A stretch of 64,000 nt of DNA from Mycobacterium szulgai (GCF_002116635.1 NZ_LQPW01000022.1:1-64000), one strand, 5' to 3'; shown: positions 1 to 9,817, counted from the stretch's first letter. The notes: a model not told the origin generated them from the sequence alone. Translations and numbers: made by a program.

Positions 1-70
1 CCTGCACACCAGAATCATCAACGACAACACACGACCACACCCGACCGCCACGCCGATTTATTCAGCGGAC

Positions 71-526
71 TCATATCGCATTTGAAAGTGGCCTATCGGT
101 CCGGAGCGCTGAGCGAAGCTGTGGCATCCGATCATTGTGTTGATGTTGGTCGTCGTACTGGCTGACATACACATCGGATATCTTCTGCAGCGATGCATCG
201 AGGGGCTCTTGCCAAGCCTGCCAACGGCCGCCTTTTCGGACATCGCGCCCAACACGACCAAACCTTCGCTCACCAACGAGCGGATTACCGCTAGCGTTTC
301 GTTTTGTACTTCCTGGCGTGATGTGGACGGATTGTGTTGCCTCACATTCCAATCGACGGGATAAAGGTGAATGTAATCGGCAAGACCATCCAAGAGGATT
401 CTTCGCGAACTTTCGCGCGTTGCCGCAATGTTCATCTGGTCGATCGCCTCCCAATAATTCCGCCAGTACTCTCGCCGCCGTCCTGATCATCAGATGGGAT
501 TCGGTGGCGATATCGCCTTCCGACAT
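71..526 (-). pseudogene. Frameshifted paralogue of the adjacent putative immunity gene
   Basis: Homology to the 152-aa protein encoded at 598..1056 is split over two reading frames. The middle part, with ILLDGLADY and ETLAVIRSLVSEGL, lies in the frame ending at 58 and aligns to ILLDGFVDF and ETLEMIRSIVTEGL. The later part, WQEPLDASLQKISDVYVS, lies in the frame ending at 71 and aligns to WEEPLEVSMQKLYDAYVT. The frame switch is near 245-255. Homology in the middle frame also extends upstream of its first ATG (EAIDQMNIA against EVINRMTIA), so a second frameshift near 490 is likely. The conserved C-terminal block of the intact copy (CCWLNETDKGER) is missing. I infer a tandem duplicate that decayed; a sequencing error cannot be excluded for a single indel. 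Confidence 0.6.
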
Positions 527-597
527 CGCCTAAAGGTCGGCAGCGCTGCGCGGAGTGGTCGGTGACCCGCCTGCCCTCTCCGGTAAACAGCGCATTC

Positions 598-1056
598 TTA
601 GCTGGGGTTTGCGTCCCTTGCTTCCCTTAGTCTTTCGTCCACCTCTTGTGCGAGCTGTTTGCCCCTTTCCGTCGACAGTACGAGGCGCTCACCTTTGTCT
701 GTTTCGTTGAGCCAGCAACACCAAACCCATCCGGGCCTGTTGTTGAAGTGTGTGACGTAGGCGTCGTATAGCTTCTGCATCGACACCTCGAGTGGCTCCT
801 CCCAGGCCGCAAAACATCCGTTCTCGCCGGCGCGATCACCCAATTCGAATAATCCCTCAGTGACGATAGATCTGATCATCTCCAGCGTTTCAGCTTGCAC
901 ATCGGAGACTGTTGCGGATGGATGTTGCCGCATGACATGGCGATGAACTTGGTTGAAGCTGACAAAGTCTACGAAGCCGTCGAGGAGTATTTCTTCGCGT
1001 GCGTTGTCCCGTGCGATCGTCATGCGATTGATCACCTCGTCTTGAGTAGTTGCCAT
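598..1056 (-). CDS. Putative immunity protein of a T7SS-type effector cassette
   Basis: A 152-aa soluble, acidic protein with no signal peptide or membrane segment. It starts 25 bp after the stop of the WXG-like effector gene on the same strand, so they are probably co-transcribed. A tryptophan/cysteine-rich block (GWVWCCWLNETDKGERL) sits near residues 110-126. Size, acidity, position directly downstream of a secreted toxin-like protein, and the decayed tandem copy next to it all fit an immunity protein. The function is inferred from context only; I do not recognise the family with certainty. Confidence 0.6.
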   Translation of the reverse strand: MATTQDEVINRMTIARDNAREEILLDGFVDFVSFNQVHRHVMRQHPSATVSDVQAETLEMIRSIVTEGLFELGDRAGENGCFAAWEEPLEVSMQKLYDAYVTHFNNRPGWVWCCWLNETDKGERLVLSTERGKQLAQEVDERLREARDANPS

Positions 1057-1081
1057 GGCTTACTTTCTGAGGGTGACGGCG

Positions 1082-2233
1082 TCATTCTGGGTTGAATTCC
1101 GGTAGGTCGGCGAGTTCGTCCTTACCTAGTACTGGTGGTCCATGGTGGCTGTGCGGTGCGTGGACAGGGTGTGGGATGGACTCCGGGGGCGGTACCGTCC
1201 CGCCGATGGGGAACGGCGGTCGGAGAGTTGGAAGTGGCGCCGTCCGTGCCGGGGGCGGCTTAATGTCTGGAGTTACCGGCGCACCAGCCGGGGGTTCTGG
1301 TGCAATTGCTCGCGGAGCCACGGGCCCACCGGCCTGTCCTGGGATATTCAACTCGCCGCCCCGCTTCGCATTGAAATGCAACTTGACGTCCTCGCCGTTC
1401 GGAAGGGTGATATCCATTGTCGTTCCCCACTTCTTGCTTTCGCCAATGCGCACGCGAGTGCCGTCGGGCAGCTGACGCTCCGCTCCCAGCCCATCTCGGT
1501 AGGGATTTTGCGAAGTGTATTCCTGTCCGTTTTTGCTCAGCCATTCCCAGAGACTGCGGAGCTGATCTTCTGTGCGGACCTCCCTGATATCTGGCCTACT
1601 GCCTTGCGGCAGGTTCTTAATCGCTTCCCGAATGTCTTGCGCCGTCGGGCCGGGTGTCGGCTCAGGAGATTGCTTCCAATCGACGAGCTGGATGCCCCAG
1701 TGCCGAGTCGGCGTTGTTGCTCCTAGAGCCGGCACCTCGTCGAAGGTGATACTGCCGATCCCGGCTAATGCCATGCTGATTTTGTCAGCGACTTGCCGAT
1801 CCAATCCGATCAGTTGCGCCGCGCGCTGGCGGATGTCACTCGAGTACGTTTCGGCTTGAACTTGCCGCGGCGCTCGTTGAAAGGTGGTACCGCCGGTAGA
1901 GCGATCGATGACCGAAAGGTCTTCTGCCACAACAAATCCAGCGGCATGTGCGTCTTCGACGACGTATTGGAGGCGTGATCGGGCAGCGTGCAGGTTGGAT
2001 GCGCCGATGCGCGCAACTTTCGCCGCATGCTGCAACTGATCGTCTAGACCGCTGACCTTCAGTCTGTCGGCGCGCGTCCGGGCCCGCAATTGCTCGGCGG
2101 CCACTCCCTCCCAGTCGACTGAGGCCGAGTCTTGCCAGACGCCATCGAACGTCTCGTACCATCGCTTGCCTGTAGCTGCCCAAGAGCCGGCCGCGTCGAT
2201 GAGATGCTCGGTGGGCCAGTCGAGCAGGTCCAT
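1082..2233 (-). CDS. WXG-like T7SS effector candidate with toxin-like C-terminal region and proline-rich tail
   Basis: 383 aa. Residues 1-165 are helical and resemble the N-terminal domains of mycobacterial WXG/ESX-associated effectors (WYETFDGVWQD, WEGVAAEQLRARTRADRLKV, AAGFVVAEDLSV). Residues 195-300 form a compact polar domain with DGTRVRIGESKKWGTTMDI, followed by NGEDVKLHF. This recalls the DGTxVxxRxSxSGxxTIDI...K(I/L)H motif at the end of several polymorphic toxins. Residues 300-383 are proline-rich. The gene lies 17 bp downstream of a small T7SS-type gene and just upstream of a putative immunity gene. Secretion through an ESX system and toxicity are inferences. No catalytic residues can be assigned, and the proline-rich tail after the domain is unusual for a toxin C-terminus. 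Confidence 0.65.
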   Translation of the reverse strand: MDLLDWPTEHLIDAAGSWAATGKRWYETFDGVWQDSASVDWEGVAAEQLRARTRADRLKVSGLDDQLQHAAKVARIGASNLHAARSRLQYVVEDAHAAGFVVAEDLSVIDRSTGGTTFQRAPRQVQAETYSSDIRQRAAQLIGLDRQVADKISMALAGIGSITFDEVPALGATTPTRHWGIQLVDWKQSPEPTPGPTAQDIREAIKNLPQGSRPDIREVRTEDQLRSLWEWLSKNGQEYTSQNPYRDGLGAERQLPDGTRVRIGESKKWGTTMDITLPNGEDVKLHFNAKRGGELNIPGQAGGPVAPRAIAPEPPAGAPVTPDIKPPPARTAPLPTLRPPFPIGGTVPPPESIPHPVHAPHSHHGPPVLGKDELADLPEFNPE

Positions 2234-2250
2234 GAGTGTCGGAAGAATGG

Positions 2251-2529
2251 TTATACCTGCTTCACGTGGTCGAGCGTGCCCACCGAGCCGCGTTCATTGC
2301 CGACAAATCCCGTATTGGCCGCCGCGACTCGCGTAGCGCCGGTGCGCAGGCGTGCGCTGAGTGCCCCAGCGGCGGCCGCAATGTCGGCATTGCCTGCGGT
2401 CACCGCGGCTGCGCTCGCCTGACAGGGCAGTCCGACGTCACAAGCCGCCGAAACGGTCAGTTCGCCAGCCACGGCCTCCCAACGACCGGCCATCGCACGC
2501 AAATCATCCGCACCGACCCGCAGCAACAT
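2251..2529 (-). CDS. Small EspC/DUF2580-like type VII secretion target protein
   Basis: A 92-aa alanine-rich helical protein starting [20 protein letters not shown]. This is the pattern of mycobacterial EspC-like (DUF2580) proteins, which are usually encoded beside a larger WXG-like partner. It lacks transmembrane segments. It is first in the minus-strand cassette, 17 bp upstream of the large effector-like gene, and could form a secreted heterodimer or chaperone pair with it. The reading frame overlaps no other convincing gene; proA begins about 90 bp away in the divergent direction. Family assignment is by sequence pattern only. Confidence 0.6.
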   Translation of the reverse strand: MLLRVGADDLRAMAGRWEAVAGELTVSAACDVGLPCQASAAAVTAGNADIAAAAGALSARLRTGATRVAAANTGFVGNERGSVGTLDHVKQV

Positions 2530-2619
2530 GTGGCGCAGCCTAGGCGCGCAGCCGAAGCGCGCAACTCACCCGGACCAGGCCGTCTTACTAGACCAGCGCA
2601 AGCCCGATACGCTGGGGGA

Positions 2620-3867
2620 ATGACTGTGCAAGCACCGACGCTTCCCGACCTGCGTCAACAGGTGCACGACGCCGCGCGCCGCGCGCGGATAGCCGCCCGC
2701 CAGCTGGCCACGTTGCCTACCACCGTCAAGGACCGCGCGCTGCACGCCGCCGCCGACGAACTACTGGCCCACGCCGACCAAATCCTGTCCGCCAACACTG
2801 AAGACCTCAACGCGGCCAAAGCGGCCGACACACCCTCGGCGATGCTCGATCGACTCGCGCTCAACCCCCAGCGCATCGATGGCATCGCCGCGGGCCTGCG
2901 CCAAGTCGCGGGGCTACCCGATCCGGTCGGTGCGGTGCTGCGCGGCTACACCCTGCCCAACGGCCTTCAGCTCCGCCAGCAGCGAGTCCCGCTCGGCGTG
3001 GTCGGCATGATCTATGAGGGCCGTCCCAACGTCACCGTCGACGCTTTCGGACTCACCCTGAAGTCCGGAAACGCCGCACTCCTACGTGGCAGCTCTTCGG
3101 CCGCACACTCCAACCAAGCGCTCGTCACTGTGTTGCGCGATGCGCTGACCAGCCAGGACCTGCCAGCCGACGCGGTGCAGCTACTCTCGGCGGCCGACCG
3201 GTCCACCGTCACCCACCTGATCCAGGCCCGCGGGCTGGTCGATGTGGTGATTCCGCGCGGGGGCGCCGGCCTGATCAATGCCGTAGTGCGGGACGCACAA
3301 GTGCCCACCATCGAGACCGGCGTGGGCAACTGCCACGTATTCGTTCACGAAGCCGCCGATCTAGACGTGGCCGAACGCATTCTGCTGAACTCCAAGACCC
3401 GACGGCCCAGCGTCTGCAATGCCGCCGAGACGCTGCTGGTCGATGCCAAGATCGCCGAACACGCGATGCCGCGGTTACTGAACGCCCTGCAGGGCGCCGG
3501 CGTCACCCTGCACCTGGACCCGGATGAGGACGATCTGCGCCGGGAATACCTGGCGTTGGATATCGCGGTGGCGGTGGTCGACGGCGTGGACGGCGCCATC
3601 GCGCACATCAACGAGTACGGCACCGGCCACACCGAGGCCATCGTGACCACTAATTTAGCTGCGGCCCAACGGTTTACCCAACAGGTCGATGCGGCCGCGG
3701 TGATGGTCAACGCCTCCACGGCGTTCACCGACGGCGAGCAGTTCGGCTTCGGTGCCGAGATCGGCATCTCCACCCAGAAGCTGCATGCCCGCGGCCCGAT
3801 GGGACTGCCCGAATTGACCTCAACCAAGTGGATCGTGTGGGGAGACGGTCACATCCGCCCGGCCTGA
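2620..3867 (+). CDS. proA: Gamma-glutamyl phosphate reductase (ProA)
   Basis: 415 aa, the usual ProA length. It catalyses NADPH-dependent reduction of gamma-glutamyl phosphate to glutamate semialdehyde in proline synthesis, in the cytosol. The aldehyde-dehydrogenase fold is evident; the catalytic cysteine is Cys266 in [13 protein letters not shown], and the conserved VPRGG-type segment appears as [14 protein letters not shown]. The frame is open upstream to 2236, but [13 protein letters not shown] at 2620 gives the family-sized protein and the upstream part is low-complexity and unlike ProA. It corresponds to Rv2427c. A moxR-type gene follows 26 bp downstream. Confidence 0.96.
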   Translation: MTVQAPTLPDLRQQVHDAARRARIAARQLATLPTTVKDRALHAAADELLAHADQILSANTEDLNAAKAADTPSAMLDRLALNPQRIDGIAAGLRQVAGLPDPVGAVLRGYTLPNGLQLRQQRVPLGVVGMIYEGRPNVTVDAFGLTLKSGNAALLRGSSSAAHSNQALVTVLRDALTSQDLPADAVQLLSAADRSTVTHLIQARGLVDVVIPRGGAGLINAVVRDAQVPTIETGVGNCHVFVHEAADLDVAERILLNSKTRRPSVCNAAETLLVDAKIAEHAMPRLLNALQGAGVTLHLDPDEDDLRREYLALDIAVAVVDGVDGAIAHINEYGTGHTEAIVTTNLAAAQRFTQQVDAAAVMVNASTAFTDGEQFGFGAEIGISTQKLHARGPMGLPELTSTKWIVWGDGHIRPA

Positions 3868-3893
3868 CTTTCCCTTTAAAGGAGTAATTCCTC

Positions 3894-4769
3894 ATGAGTG
3901 TGCCCGCACGGCCCGTGCCGCTGTTCGCCGATATTCCGGATGTCTCGCGAAAGCTCGCTGAAACCGGCTACCTACCCGACACCGCCACCGCGACCGCCGT
4001 CTTCCTGGCCGACCGGTTGGGCAAGCCACTGCTCGTCGAAGGCCCGGCAGGCGTCGGCAAGACCGAGCTTGCCCGCGCCGTCGCCCAGGCCACCGGCTCC
4101 GGCCTGGTCCGGCTGCAGTGCTACGAGGGCGTCGACGAGGCGCGAGCGCTCTACGAGTGGAACCACGCCAAACAGATCCTGCGCATCCAGGCCGGCTCCG
4201 GAGACTGGGATGCCACCAAGGACGACGTATTCAGCGAGGAGTTCCTGCTAGAACGCCCGTTACTCACCGCGATCCGGCGCGACGAGCCGACGGTGCTGCT
4301 TATCGACGAGACCGATAAGGCAGACATCGAGATCGAGGGTCTGTTGCTGGAGGTGCTCTCCGACTTCGCGGTGACCGTCCCCGAACTGGGCACCCTGACC
4401 GCGACCCGGGCTCCGTTCGTCGTGCTCACCTCCAATGCCACCCGCGAGCTGTCCGAGGCACTCAAGCGACGCTGCCTGTTCCTGCATATCGACTTCCCCA
4501 CCCCCGAGCTGGAGCGCCGAATCCTGTTGTCGCGAGTGCCCGAACTGCCCGAGCACCTGGCCGAGGAGCTGGTCCGCATCATCGGCGTGCTGCGCGGGAT
4601 GCAACTCAAGAAGGTGCCGTCGATCGCCGAAACCATCGACTGGGGACGCACGCTGCTCGCGCTGGGCCTGGACACCATTGACGACGCGGTGGTTGCCGCG
4701 ACCCTCGGCGTGGTTCTCAAACACCAATCCGATCAGCAGCGCGCGACCGGCGAACTGAGACTGAATTAA
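3894..4769 (+). CDS. MoxR-type AAA+ ATPase
   Basis: 291 aa. Walker A is GPAGVGKT (50-57) and Walker B is LLIDET (135-140), followed by the sensor-1 region VVLTSNATRELSEALKRRC. MoxR ATPases act as chaperone-like partners of VWA-domain proteins, often for metal-cofactor insertion or complex maturation. The start has a strong ribosome-binding site (AAAGGAG, 8-9 nt upstream of ATG). The stop codon directly abuts the ATG of the next gene, a VWA protein, so the two are translationally coupled. Equivalent to Rv2426c. The client protein is unknown. Confidence 0.92.
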   Translation: MSVPARPVPLFADIPDVSRKLAETGYLPDTATATAVFLADRLGKPLLVEGPAGVGKTELARAVAQATGSGLVRLQCYEGVDEARALYEWNHAKQILRIQAGSGDWDATKDDVFSEEFLLERPLLTAIRRDEPTVLLIDETDKADIEIEGLLLEVLSDFAVTVPELGTLTATRAPFVVLTSNATRELSEALKRRCLFLHIDFPTPELERRILLSRVPELPEHLAEELVRIIGVLRGMQLKKVPSIAETIDWGRTLLALGLDTIDDAVVAATLGVVLKHQSDQQRATGELRLN

Positions 4770-6212
4770 ATGGCCACCCGCCGCATCCGACCCACCCGGC
4801 CGCTCGCTCCGCACGGGCTGCCCGGCCACTTGGTGGGATTCGTGGAAGCCCTTCGCGGCAGCGGGATTTCGGTGGGCCCATCGGAGACGGTGGACGCCGG
4901 ACGGGTGATGGCCACGTTGGGCCTGGATGACCGGGAGATTCTGCGCGAGGGTATCGCGTGTGCGGTGTTGCGCCGGCCCGAACACCGCGAAACCTACGAC
5001 GCCATGTTCGACCTGTGGTTTCCCGCGGCGCTAGGCGCCAGGGCGGTGGTCTCAGAAGGAGAGGCCGACGCCGATTCCGCCGCATTGCCGCCCGACGATG
5101 TCGAGGCAATGCGGCAGATGCTGCTCGATCTGCTGACCGACAACCCGGATCTGGCCGACCTGGATGAGCGGCTGGTGGCCATGATCGCCCGGATCGTAGA
5201 GGCGTACGGCAAATACAATTCCAGCCGCGGCCCGTCGTTCTCGTCGTATCAGGCGCTCAAGGCGATGGCGCTCGACGAACTGGAAGGCAAGCTGCTGGCC
5301 GGCCTGCTCGCTCCCTACGGCGACGAGCCCACTCCGACCCAAGAGCAAATCGCCAAAGCGCTTGCTGCACAGCGAATTACGCAAATCCGCAAGATGGTCG
5401 ATGCCGAGACCAAACGGCGCACCGCCGAGCAACTCGGTCGTGAGCACGTCCAGATGTACGGCATCCCACAGCTTTCCGAGAACGTGGAGTTCTTGCGCGC
5501 CTCCGGAGAACAGCTGCGCCAGATGCGGCGGGTGGTCGCCCCGCTGGCGCGAACGCTGGCCACCCGGCTGGCGGCTCGCCGGCGCCGCGCCCGCGCCGGG
5601 TCGATCGACTTGCGCAAGACGTTGCGCAAGTCGATGTCCACCGGCGGCGTACCCATCGACGTGGTGTTGCGCAAGCCGCGCCCGGCCCGTCCGGAACTGG
5701 TGGTGCTGTGCGATGTGTCCGGTTCGGTCGCCGGCTTCAGCCACTTCACTTTGCTGTTGGTACATGCACTGCGCCAACAGTTTTCGCGTGTTCGGGTGTT
5801 CGCCTTCATCGATACCACCGACGAGGTGACGCACATGTTCGGGCCCGAAGCCGATCTGGCCGTGGCGATCCAGCGGATCACCCGCGAGGCCGGCGTCTAC
5901 AACCGCGATGGTCATTCCGATTACGGGAACGCGTTCGTCTCGTTCACGCAGGGCTTCCCGAACGTGCTCTCACCGCGCAGTTCGCTGCTGGTGCTCGGCG
6001 ACGGTCGGACCAACTATCGCAACCCCGAGGTGGATGTGCTGGACGACATGGTCACCGCCAGCCGGCACGCGCACTGGCTCAACCCGGAGCCCAAGCATCT
6101 GTGGGGGAGCGGCGACTCGGCGGTGCCGCGCTACCAAGAGGTGATCGCGATGCACGAATGCCGGTCCGCCAAACAACTGGCGACGGTGATCGATCAGCTG
6201 CTACCGGTTTAG
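4770..6212 (+). CDS. VWA-domain protein, CoxE-like partner of MoxR
   Basis: 480 aa. The N-terminal half is helical and charged, followed by a basic linker (about 265-305). The C-terminal half is a von Willebrand factor A domain with a MIDAS-type DVSGSV at 315-320 and a second conserved segment GDGRTNYRNP. The pairing of MoxR ATPase and CoxE-type VWA protein is a known operon theme in carbon-monoxide dehydrogenase maturation and related systems. No obvious metalloenzyme client is nearby. The ATG follows the moxR stop with no gap. Equivalent to Rv2425c. The 3' end overlaps the convergent methyltransferase gene by 4 bp. Confidence 0.9.
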   Translation: MATRRIRPTRPLAPHGLPGHLVGFVEALRGSGISVGPSETVDAGRVMATLGLDDREILREGIACAVLRRPEHRETYDAMFDLWFPAALGARAVVSEGEADADSAALPPDDVEAMRQMLLDLLTDNPDLADLDERLVAMIARIVEAYGKYNSSRGPSFSSYQALKAMALDELEGKLLAGLLAPYGDEPTPTQEQIAKALAAQRITQIRKMVDAETKRRTAEQLGREHVQMYGIPQLSENVEFLRASGEQLRQMRRVVAPLARTLATRLAARRRRARAGSIDLRKTLRKSMSTGGVPIDVVLRKPRPARPELVVLCDVSGSVAGFSHFTLLLVHALRQQFSRVRVFAFIDTTDEVTHMFGPEADLAVAIQRITREAGVYNRDGHSDYGNAFVSFTQGFPNVLSPRSSLLVLGDGRTNYRNPEVDVLDDMVTASRHAHWLNPEPKHLWGSGDSAVPRYQEVIAMHECRSAKQLATVIDQLLPV

Positions 6213-7255
6213 CGCGTCTTCTGGAACACCAGCCAGCGCAGCTCGACGGGACTGAGCTCCCGCTCGACGGGGAAAAGATCCGTGCCGCTGACCCAACCCT
6301 CGTACCAGCTGGTAGGCGGCCACCCGCCCTCGGGCAGGTTCGCTTTCTCGTAGTCGTATACCGAGTCGTCGGCAACGAGCTCGAGGTGTAACCCAGCCGC
6401 TGCGGCGGCCACTTCTGGCCGGGTGAAAAAGCTCGTGTACACCTGCTGTCCGAATTCCCGCGCGGCCTGATCAGGTACGTAGTCGCCGCTCGCGAGGAAC
6501 GCGCTGAATACCAGGCGACCCCCGGGTGCCAGGCAATTGGCGGCGAGTTCGAACAGGCCGCGCAACTGCTGGGTCGTGCGGAAGTCGGACACCACCTCCG
6601 ACAGCGTGATCAGCTGATAGTCCTGGCGCAGGTCGTCCATCGTCGCGAAGACGTCACGTGTGATCACCCGCACGGCGAGGCCTTCGCGTTGCGCCTCCGC
6701 GCGGATCATCTCGGCGAACTTCGGCGTGATCTCCACCACGTCGACCGGGTGCCCGCGCCGGGCCAGGGGAAGTGCGTTGCGTCCGGTGCCGGCCCCGATT
6801 TCGAGCACCCGGTGCGCCCTTGGTTCGAACGCTTCATTGGCCAGCGCCCAGACGCGGGCGTCGGGTTCGGTACCGAATAGCGGCGGCTCACGGGTGGCGA
6901 TCCAGTTTTCGTAGGCCTCCGCTAAACTCCACCACCGGGCGTTGACCTGGTAATTCAGGACGCCGCCGACGGGTGCGTTATATGAAATGACGATGCTGGA
7001 CCGAGAGGATTTCGAGAACGCTTCGGCCAGCTGCCCCTCGAGCACTCCTCGCACATGAGCGAGTTCCTCGTCGGAGAACTTCCGGCCCAGAGTGGCAAAG
7101 AGGTCACCGCACATCTTCACGTATTCGTCGATCATGCCCGGTACGGCCGGCAATGAGATCTCGCCGTTGACCACCGACCGGTGGTAGAACTGCCGGGTCA
7201 TGGCCTCGCGAATCGGCTGCGTCGACTCTTCGGATGCGAGCGGCAAATTGTCCAC
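6209..7255 (-). CDS. Class I SAM-dependent methyltransferase
   Basis: 348 aa. A canonical SAM-binding motif I, VLEIGAGTGRNALPLARRG, lies around residue 145, followed by the acidic DVVEI that ends strand beta2. Motif post-I and a LAPGGRLVFSAF segment are also present. The first 130 residues form an extra N-terminal domain typical of methyltransferases with a substrate-recognition module. The substrate is unknown. It sits on the opposite strand to its conserved neighbours and is divergent from nadD across 109 bp. It may correspond to the hypothetical Rv2423, but I am not certain. Confidence 0.85.
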   Translation of the reverse strand: MDNLPLASEESTQPIREAMTRQFYHRSVVNGEISLPAVPGMIDEYVKMCGDLFATLGRKFSDEELAHVRGVLEGQLAEAFSKSSRSSIVISYNAPVGGVLNYQVNARWWSLAEAYENWIATREPPLFGTEPDARVWALANEAFEPRAHRVLEIGAGTGRNALPLARRGHPVDVVEITPKFAEMIRAEAQREGLAVRVITRDVFATMDDLRQDYQLITLSEVVSDFRTTQQLRGLFELAANCLAPGGRLVFSAFLASGDYVPDQAAREFGQQVYTSFFTRPEVAAAAAGLHLELVADDSVYDYEKANLPEGGWPPTSWYEGWVSGTDLFPVERELSPVELRWLVFQKTR

Positions 7256-7364
7256 AGACCTCTTCTACACGAAGGCCCCGCTGTCGGCGCTGCATTCCAG
7301 CAAGACGTTGGTATGTCTTTGCGCGAGCTGAGCTGCATCGGATGCTCAAGTAAGCTGGCAAACC

Positions 7365-8030
7365 GTGCAAAAGCACCTGCGCAGGCTGGGAGTAATGGGT
7401 GGGACGTTCGACCCCATCCATTACGGCCACCTGGTCGCCGCCAGCGAGGTGGCCGACCAGTTCGACCTCGACGAAGTCGTGTTCGTACCCAGCGGCCAGC
7501 CATGGCAGAAGGACCGTAACGTTTCCGCGGCTGAGGACCGGTATCTGATGACGGTGATCGCCACGGCCTCCAATCCCCGCTTCTCGGTGAGCCGGGTCGA
7601 CGTCGACCGTGGCGGACCCACGTATACCAAGGACACGCTGCGCGACCTGCACGCCCTCAACCCGGGCTCCCAGTTGTACTTCATCACCGGCGCCGACGCC
7701 CTGGAGTCGATACTGACCTGGCAGGGCTGGGAGGAGCTGTTCGACCTGGCGCGGTTCATCGGCGTCAGCCGGCCCGGGTACGAGCTGCGCCGCGACCACA
7801 TCACCGGCGCCCTGGGCGAACTCGCCGAAAATGCACTCACCCTGGTCGAGATCCCGGCGCTGGCGATTTCGTCGACCGACTGCCGGCTGCGCGCCGAACA
7901 GCGCCGCCCGCTGTGGTATTTGATGCCCGACGGTGTGGTGCAATACGTCTCCAAACGCCGGCTATACCGCACACCGTCGGCCGAAAGCGCCCGTCCCACA
8001 ACGATTCTGCCCGCGGGGAACAACGCGTGA
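7365..8030 (+). CDS. nadD: Nicotinate-nucleotide adenylyltransferase (NadD)
   Basis: 221 aa, GTG start. Converts nicotinate mononucleotide and ATP to deamido-NAD in NAD synthesis. The nucleotidyltransferase signature [11 protein letters not shown] (12-22) and the C-terminal ISSTDCR motif are both present. It overlaps the next gene by GTGA (4 bp). The C-terminal tail after YVSKRRLY is divergent, as expected. Equivalent to Rv2421c. It heads a tight cluster nadD-rsfS-gpgP-octT. Confidence 0.95.
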   Translation: MQKHLRRLGVMGGTFDPIHYGHLVAASEVADQFDLDEVVFVPSGQPWQKDRNVSAAEDRYLMTVIATASNPRFSVSRVDVDRGGPTYTKDTLRDLHALNPGSQLYFITGADALESILTWQGWEELFDLARFIGVSRPGYELRRDHITGALGELAENALTLVEIPALAISSTDCRLRAEQRRPLWYLMPDGVVQYVSKRRLYRTPSAESARPTTILPAGNNA

Positions 8031-8398
8031 CCGCCAACCAGGAAGCCATCGACATGGCCACGGTTGCCGCCGAAGCGGCGGCCGCCAAGCTCGCCAACGA
8101 CGTGGTGGTCATCGACGTCTCCGGGCAACTGGTCATCACCGACTGCTTCGTTATCGCCTCGGCGTCCAACGAGCGGCAGGTCAACGCGATCGTCGACGAG
8201 GTCGAGGAAAAGATGCGCCGGGCCGGCTACAAGCCGGCTCGCCGCGAGGGCGCCCGCGAGGGCCGCTGGACACTGTTGGACTACCGCGACATCGTGGTGC
8301 ACATTCAGCACCAGGACGACCGCAACTTCTACGCCCTTGACCGGCTGTGGAGTGATTGCCCGGTGGTGCCGGTGGACCTGTCGGGAACCGCGTCATGA
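8027..8398 (+). CDS. rsfS: Ribosomal silencing factor RsfS
   Basis: 123 aa. RsfS binds ribosomal protein L14 on the 50S subunit and blocks subunit joining under nutrient limitation. The family signature is clear: [19 protein letters not shown], then [15 protein letters not shown] and [10 protein letters not shown]. The GTG at 8027 overlaps the nadD stop in the GTGA arrangement, which supports this start over longer in-frame extensions. It overlaps the next gene by ATGA. Equivalent to Rv2420c. Confidence 0.94.
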   Translation: MTANQEAIDMATVAAEAAAAKLANDVVVIDVSGQLVITDCFVIASASNERQVNAIVDEVEEKMRRAGYKPARREGAREGRWTLLDYRDIVVHIQHQDDRNFYALDRLWSDCPVVPVDLSGTAS

Positions 8399-9075
8399 CG
8401 GTGCGCCGGCTGGTGATGTTGCGACACGGGCAAACCGATTACAACCTCGGCAGCCGGATGCAAGGCCAGCTGGACACCCAGCTGAGCGACCTGGGCCGGG
8501 CGCAGGCTGTCGCCGCCGCCGAGGTTTTGGGCAAACTGCAGCCGCTGCTGATTGTGTCGTCGGATCTGCGCCGTGCCTATGACACTGCGATCAAGGTGGG
8601 GGAGCGCACCGGGCTGGGGGTCCGGGTGGACAAGCGGTTGCGTGAGACCCACCTCGGCGACTGGCAGGACCTGACCCACGCCGACATCGACGCCGAGTCC
8701 CCAGGCGCCCGGCTCGCGTGGCGCGAGGATGCGACCTGGGCGCCGCACGGCGGGGAAAGCAGATTGGACGTGGCCGCCCGCAGCCTGCCGGTGGTTGCTG
8801 AGCTGGTGTCCGGTGAGCCGGAATGGGGTGACGCCGCCCAGCCGGAGCGGCCGGTGGTGCTGGTGGCCCACGGCGGCCTGATCGCCGCATTATCGGTCGC
8901 ACTGCTGAAGCTGCCGGTGGCCAACTGGCCGATTTTGGGCGGTATGGGCAACTGCAGCTGGGTGCAGTTGAGCGGCCACTCGGAGCCTTCTGGGCCCGGC
9001 GCCGACTTCGATTCGATCAAGTGGCGGCTGGACGTGTGGAACGCTTCGGCGCAGGTCTCCAACGATGTCCTCTAA
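8395..9075 (+). CDS. gpgP: Glucosyl-3-phosphoglycerate phosphatase (GpgP)
   Basis: 226 aa histidine-phosphatase family protein with the catalytic RHGQTDYN motif (His11) and a second histidine in [12 protein letters not shown]. In mycobacteria the Rv2419c enzyme dephosphorylates glucosyl-3-phosphoglycerate to glucosylglycerate in the methylglucose lipopolysaccharide (MGLP) pathway. The ATG at 8395 overlaps the rsfS stop; the gene overlaps the next one, which also belongs to MGLP synthesis, by 11 bp. The assignment rests on sequence pattern and conserved neighbourhood. Confidence 0.9.
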   Translation: MTVRRLVMLRHGQTDYNLGSRMQGQLDTQLSDLGRAQAVAAAEVLGKLQPLLIVSSDLRRAYDTAIKVGERTGLGVRVDKRLRETHLGDWQDLTHADIDAESPGARLAWREDATWAPHGGESRLDVAARSLPVVAELVSGEPEWGDAAQPERPVVLVAHGGLIAALSVALLKLPVANWPILGGMGNCSWVQLSGHSEPSGPGADFDSIKWRLDVWNASAQVSNDVL

Positions 9076-9814
9076 GCGCGCGGCCATTTCGAAGCCGACA
9101 CTGCTGGTCTTCGCAGACTCCCTGGCCTACTATGGGCCCACCGGCGGACTGCCTGCCGACGATCCACGTATCTGGCCCAATATCGTTGCCTCCCAATTGG
9201 ATTGGGATCTGGAGCTGGTGGGTCGCATCGGCTGGACCTGCCGGGATGTCTGGTGGGCGGCCACTCAGGACCCACGGTCCTGGGCGGCGTTACCGAAAGC
9301 CGGCGCGGTGGTCTTCGCCACCAGCGGCATGGATTCGCTGCCGTCGGTGTTGCCGACGGCGCTGCGCGAGCTGATCCGCTACGTACGGCCACCGTGGTTG
9401 CGGCGCTGGGTCCGCGACGGCTACGGCTGGGTCCAGCCGCGCCTGTCGCCGATCGCACGGCCCGCGTTGCCGCCCCGGTTGACCGCCGAATACCTCGAAC
9501 AGACCCGCGGGGCAATCGATTTCAATCGCCCGGGAATCCCGATCGTGGCGTCCCTGCCGTCCGTGCACATCGCCGAGACCTATGGCAAGGCCCACCACGG
9601 GCGGGAGGGCACCGTCACGGCTATCACGGAATGGGCTCAGCGCCATGACATTCCATTGGTCGACCTCAAAGCAGCCGTGGCCGAACAGATTATGAGCGGC
9701 CAAGGAAACCCGGACGGTATTCACTGGAATTTCGAGGCGCATCAGGCCGTCGCGGAACTGATGCTCAAGGCACTGGCCGAAGCCGGCGTGCCGACCGAGA
9801 AGCCGCGCGGCTAA
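9065..9814 (+). CDS. octT: Diglucosylglycerate octanoyltransferase-like protein (OctT)
   Basis: 249 aa SGNH-hydrolase-like protein. It has the N-terminal Ser block [16 protein letters not shown] and a C-terminal [13 protein letters not shown] carrying the Asp-x-x-His pair. The mycobacterial homologue Rv2418c acylates diglucosylglycerate with octanoate, an early MGLP step. It is translationally coupled to gpgP by an 11-bp overlap, consistent with one pathway operon. Substrate assignment depends on orthology with Rv2418c. Confidence 0.85.
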   Translation: MSSKRAAISKPTLLVFADSLAYYGPTGGLPADDPRIWPNIVASQLDWDLELVGRIGWTCRDVWWAATQDPRSWAALPKAGAVVFATSGMDSLPSVLPTALRELIRYVRPPWLRRWVRDGYGWVQPRLSPIARPALPPRLTAEYLEQTRGAIDFNRPGIPIVASLPSVHIAETYGKAHHGREGTVTAITEWAQRHDIPLVDLKAAVAEQIMSGQGNPDGIHWNFEAHQAVAELMLKALAEAGVPTEKPRG

Positions 9815-9817
9815 GCC

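Noticed and set aside
2236..2619. N-terminal extension of proA
   Set aside because: Adds 128 residues unlike any ProA and overlaps the divergent EspC-like gene; ATG 2620 gives the family length.
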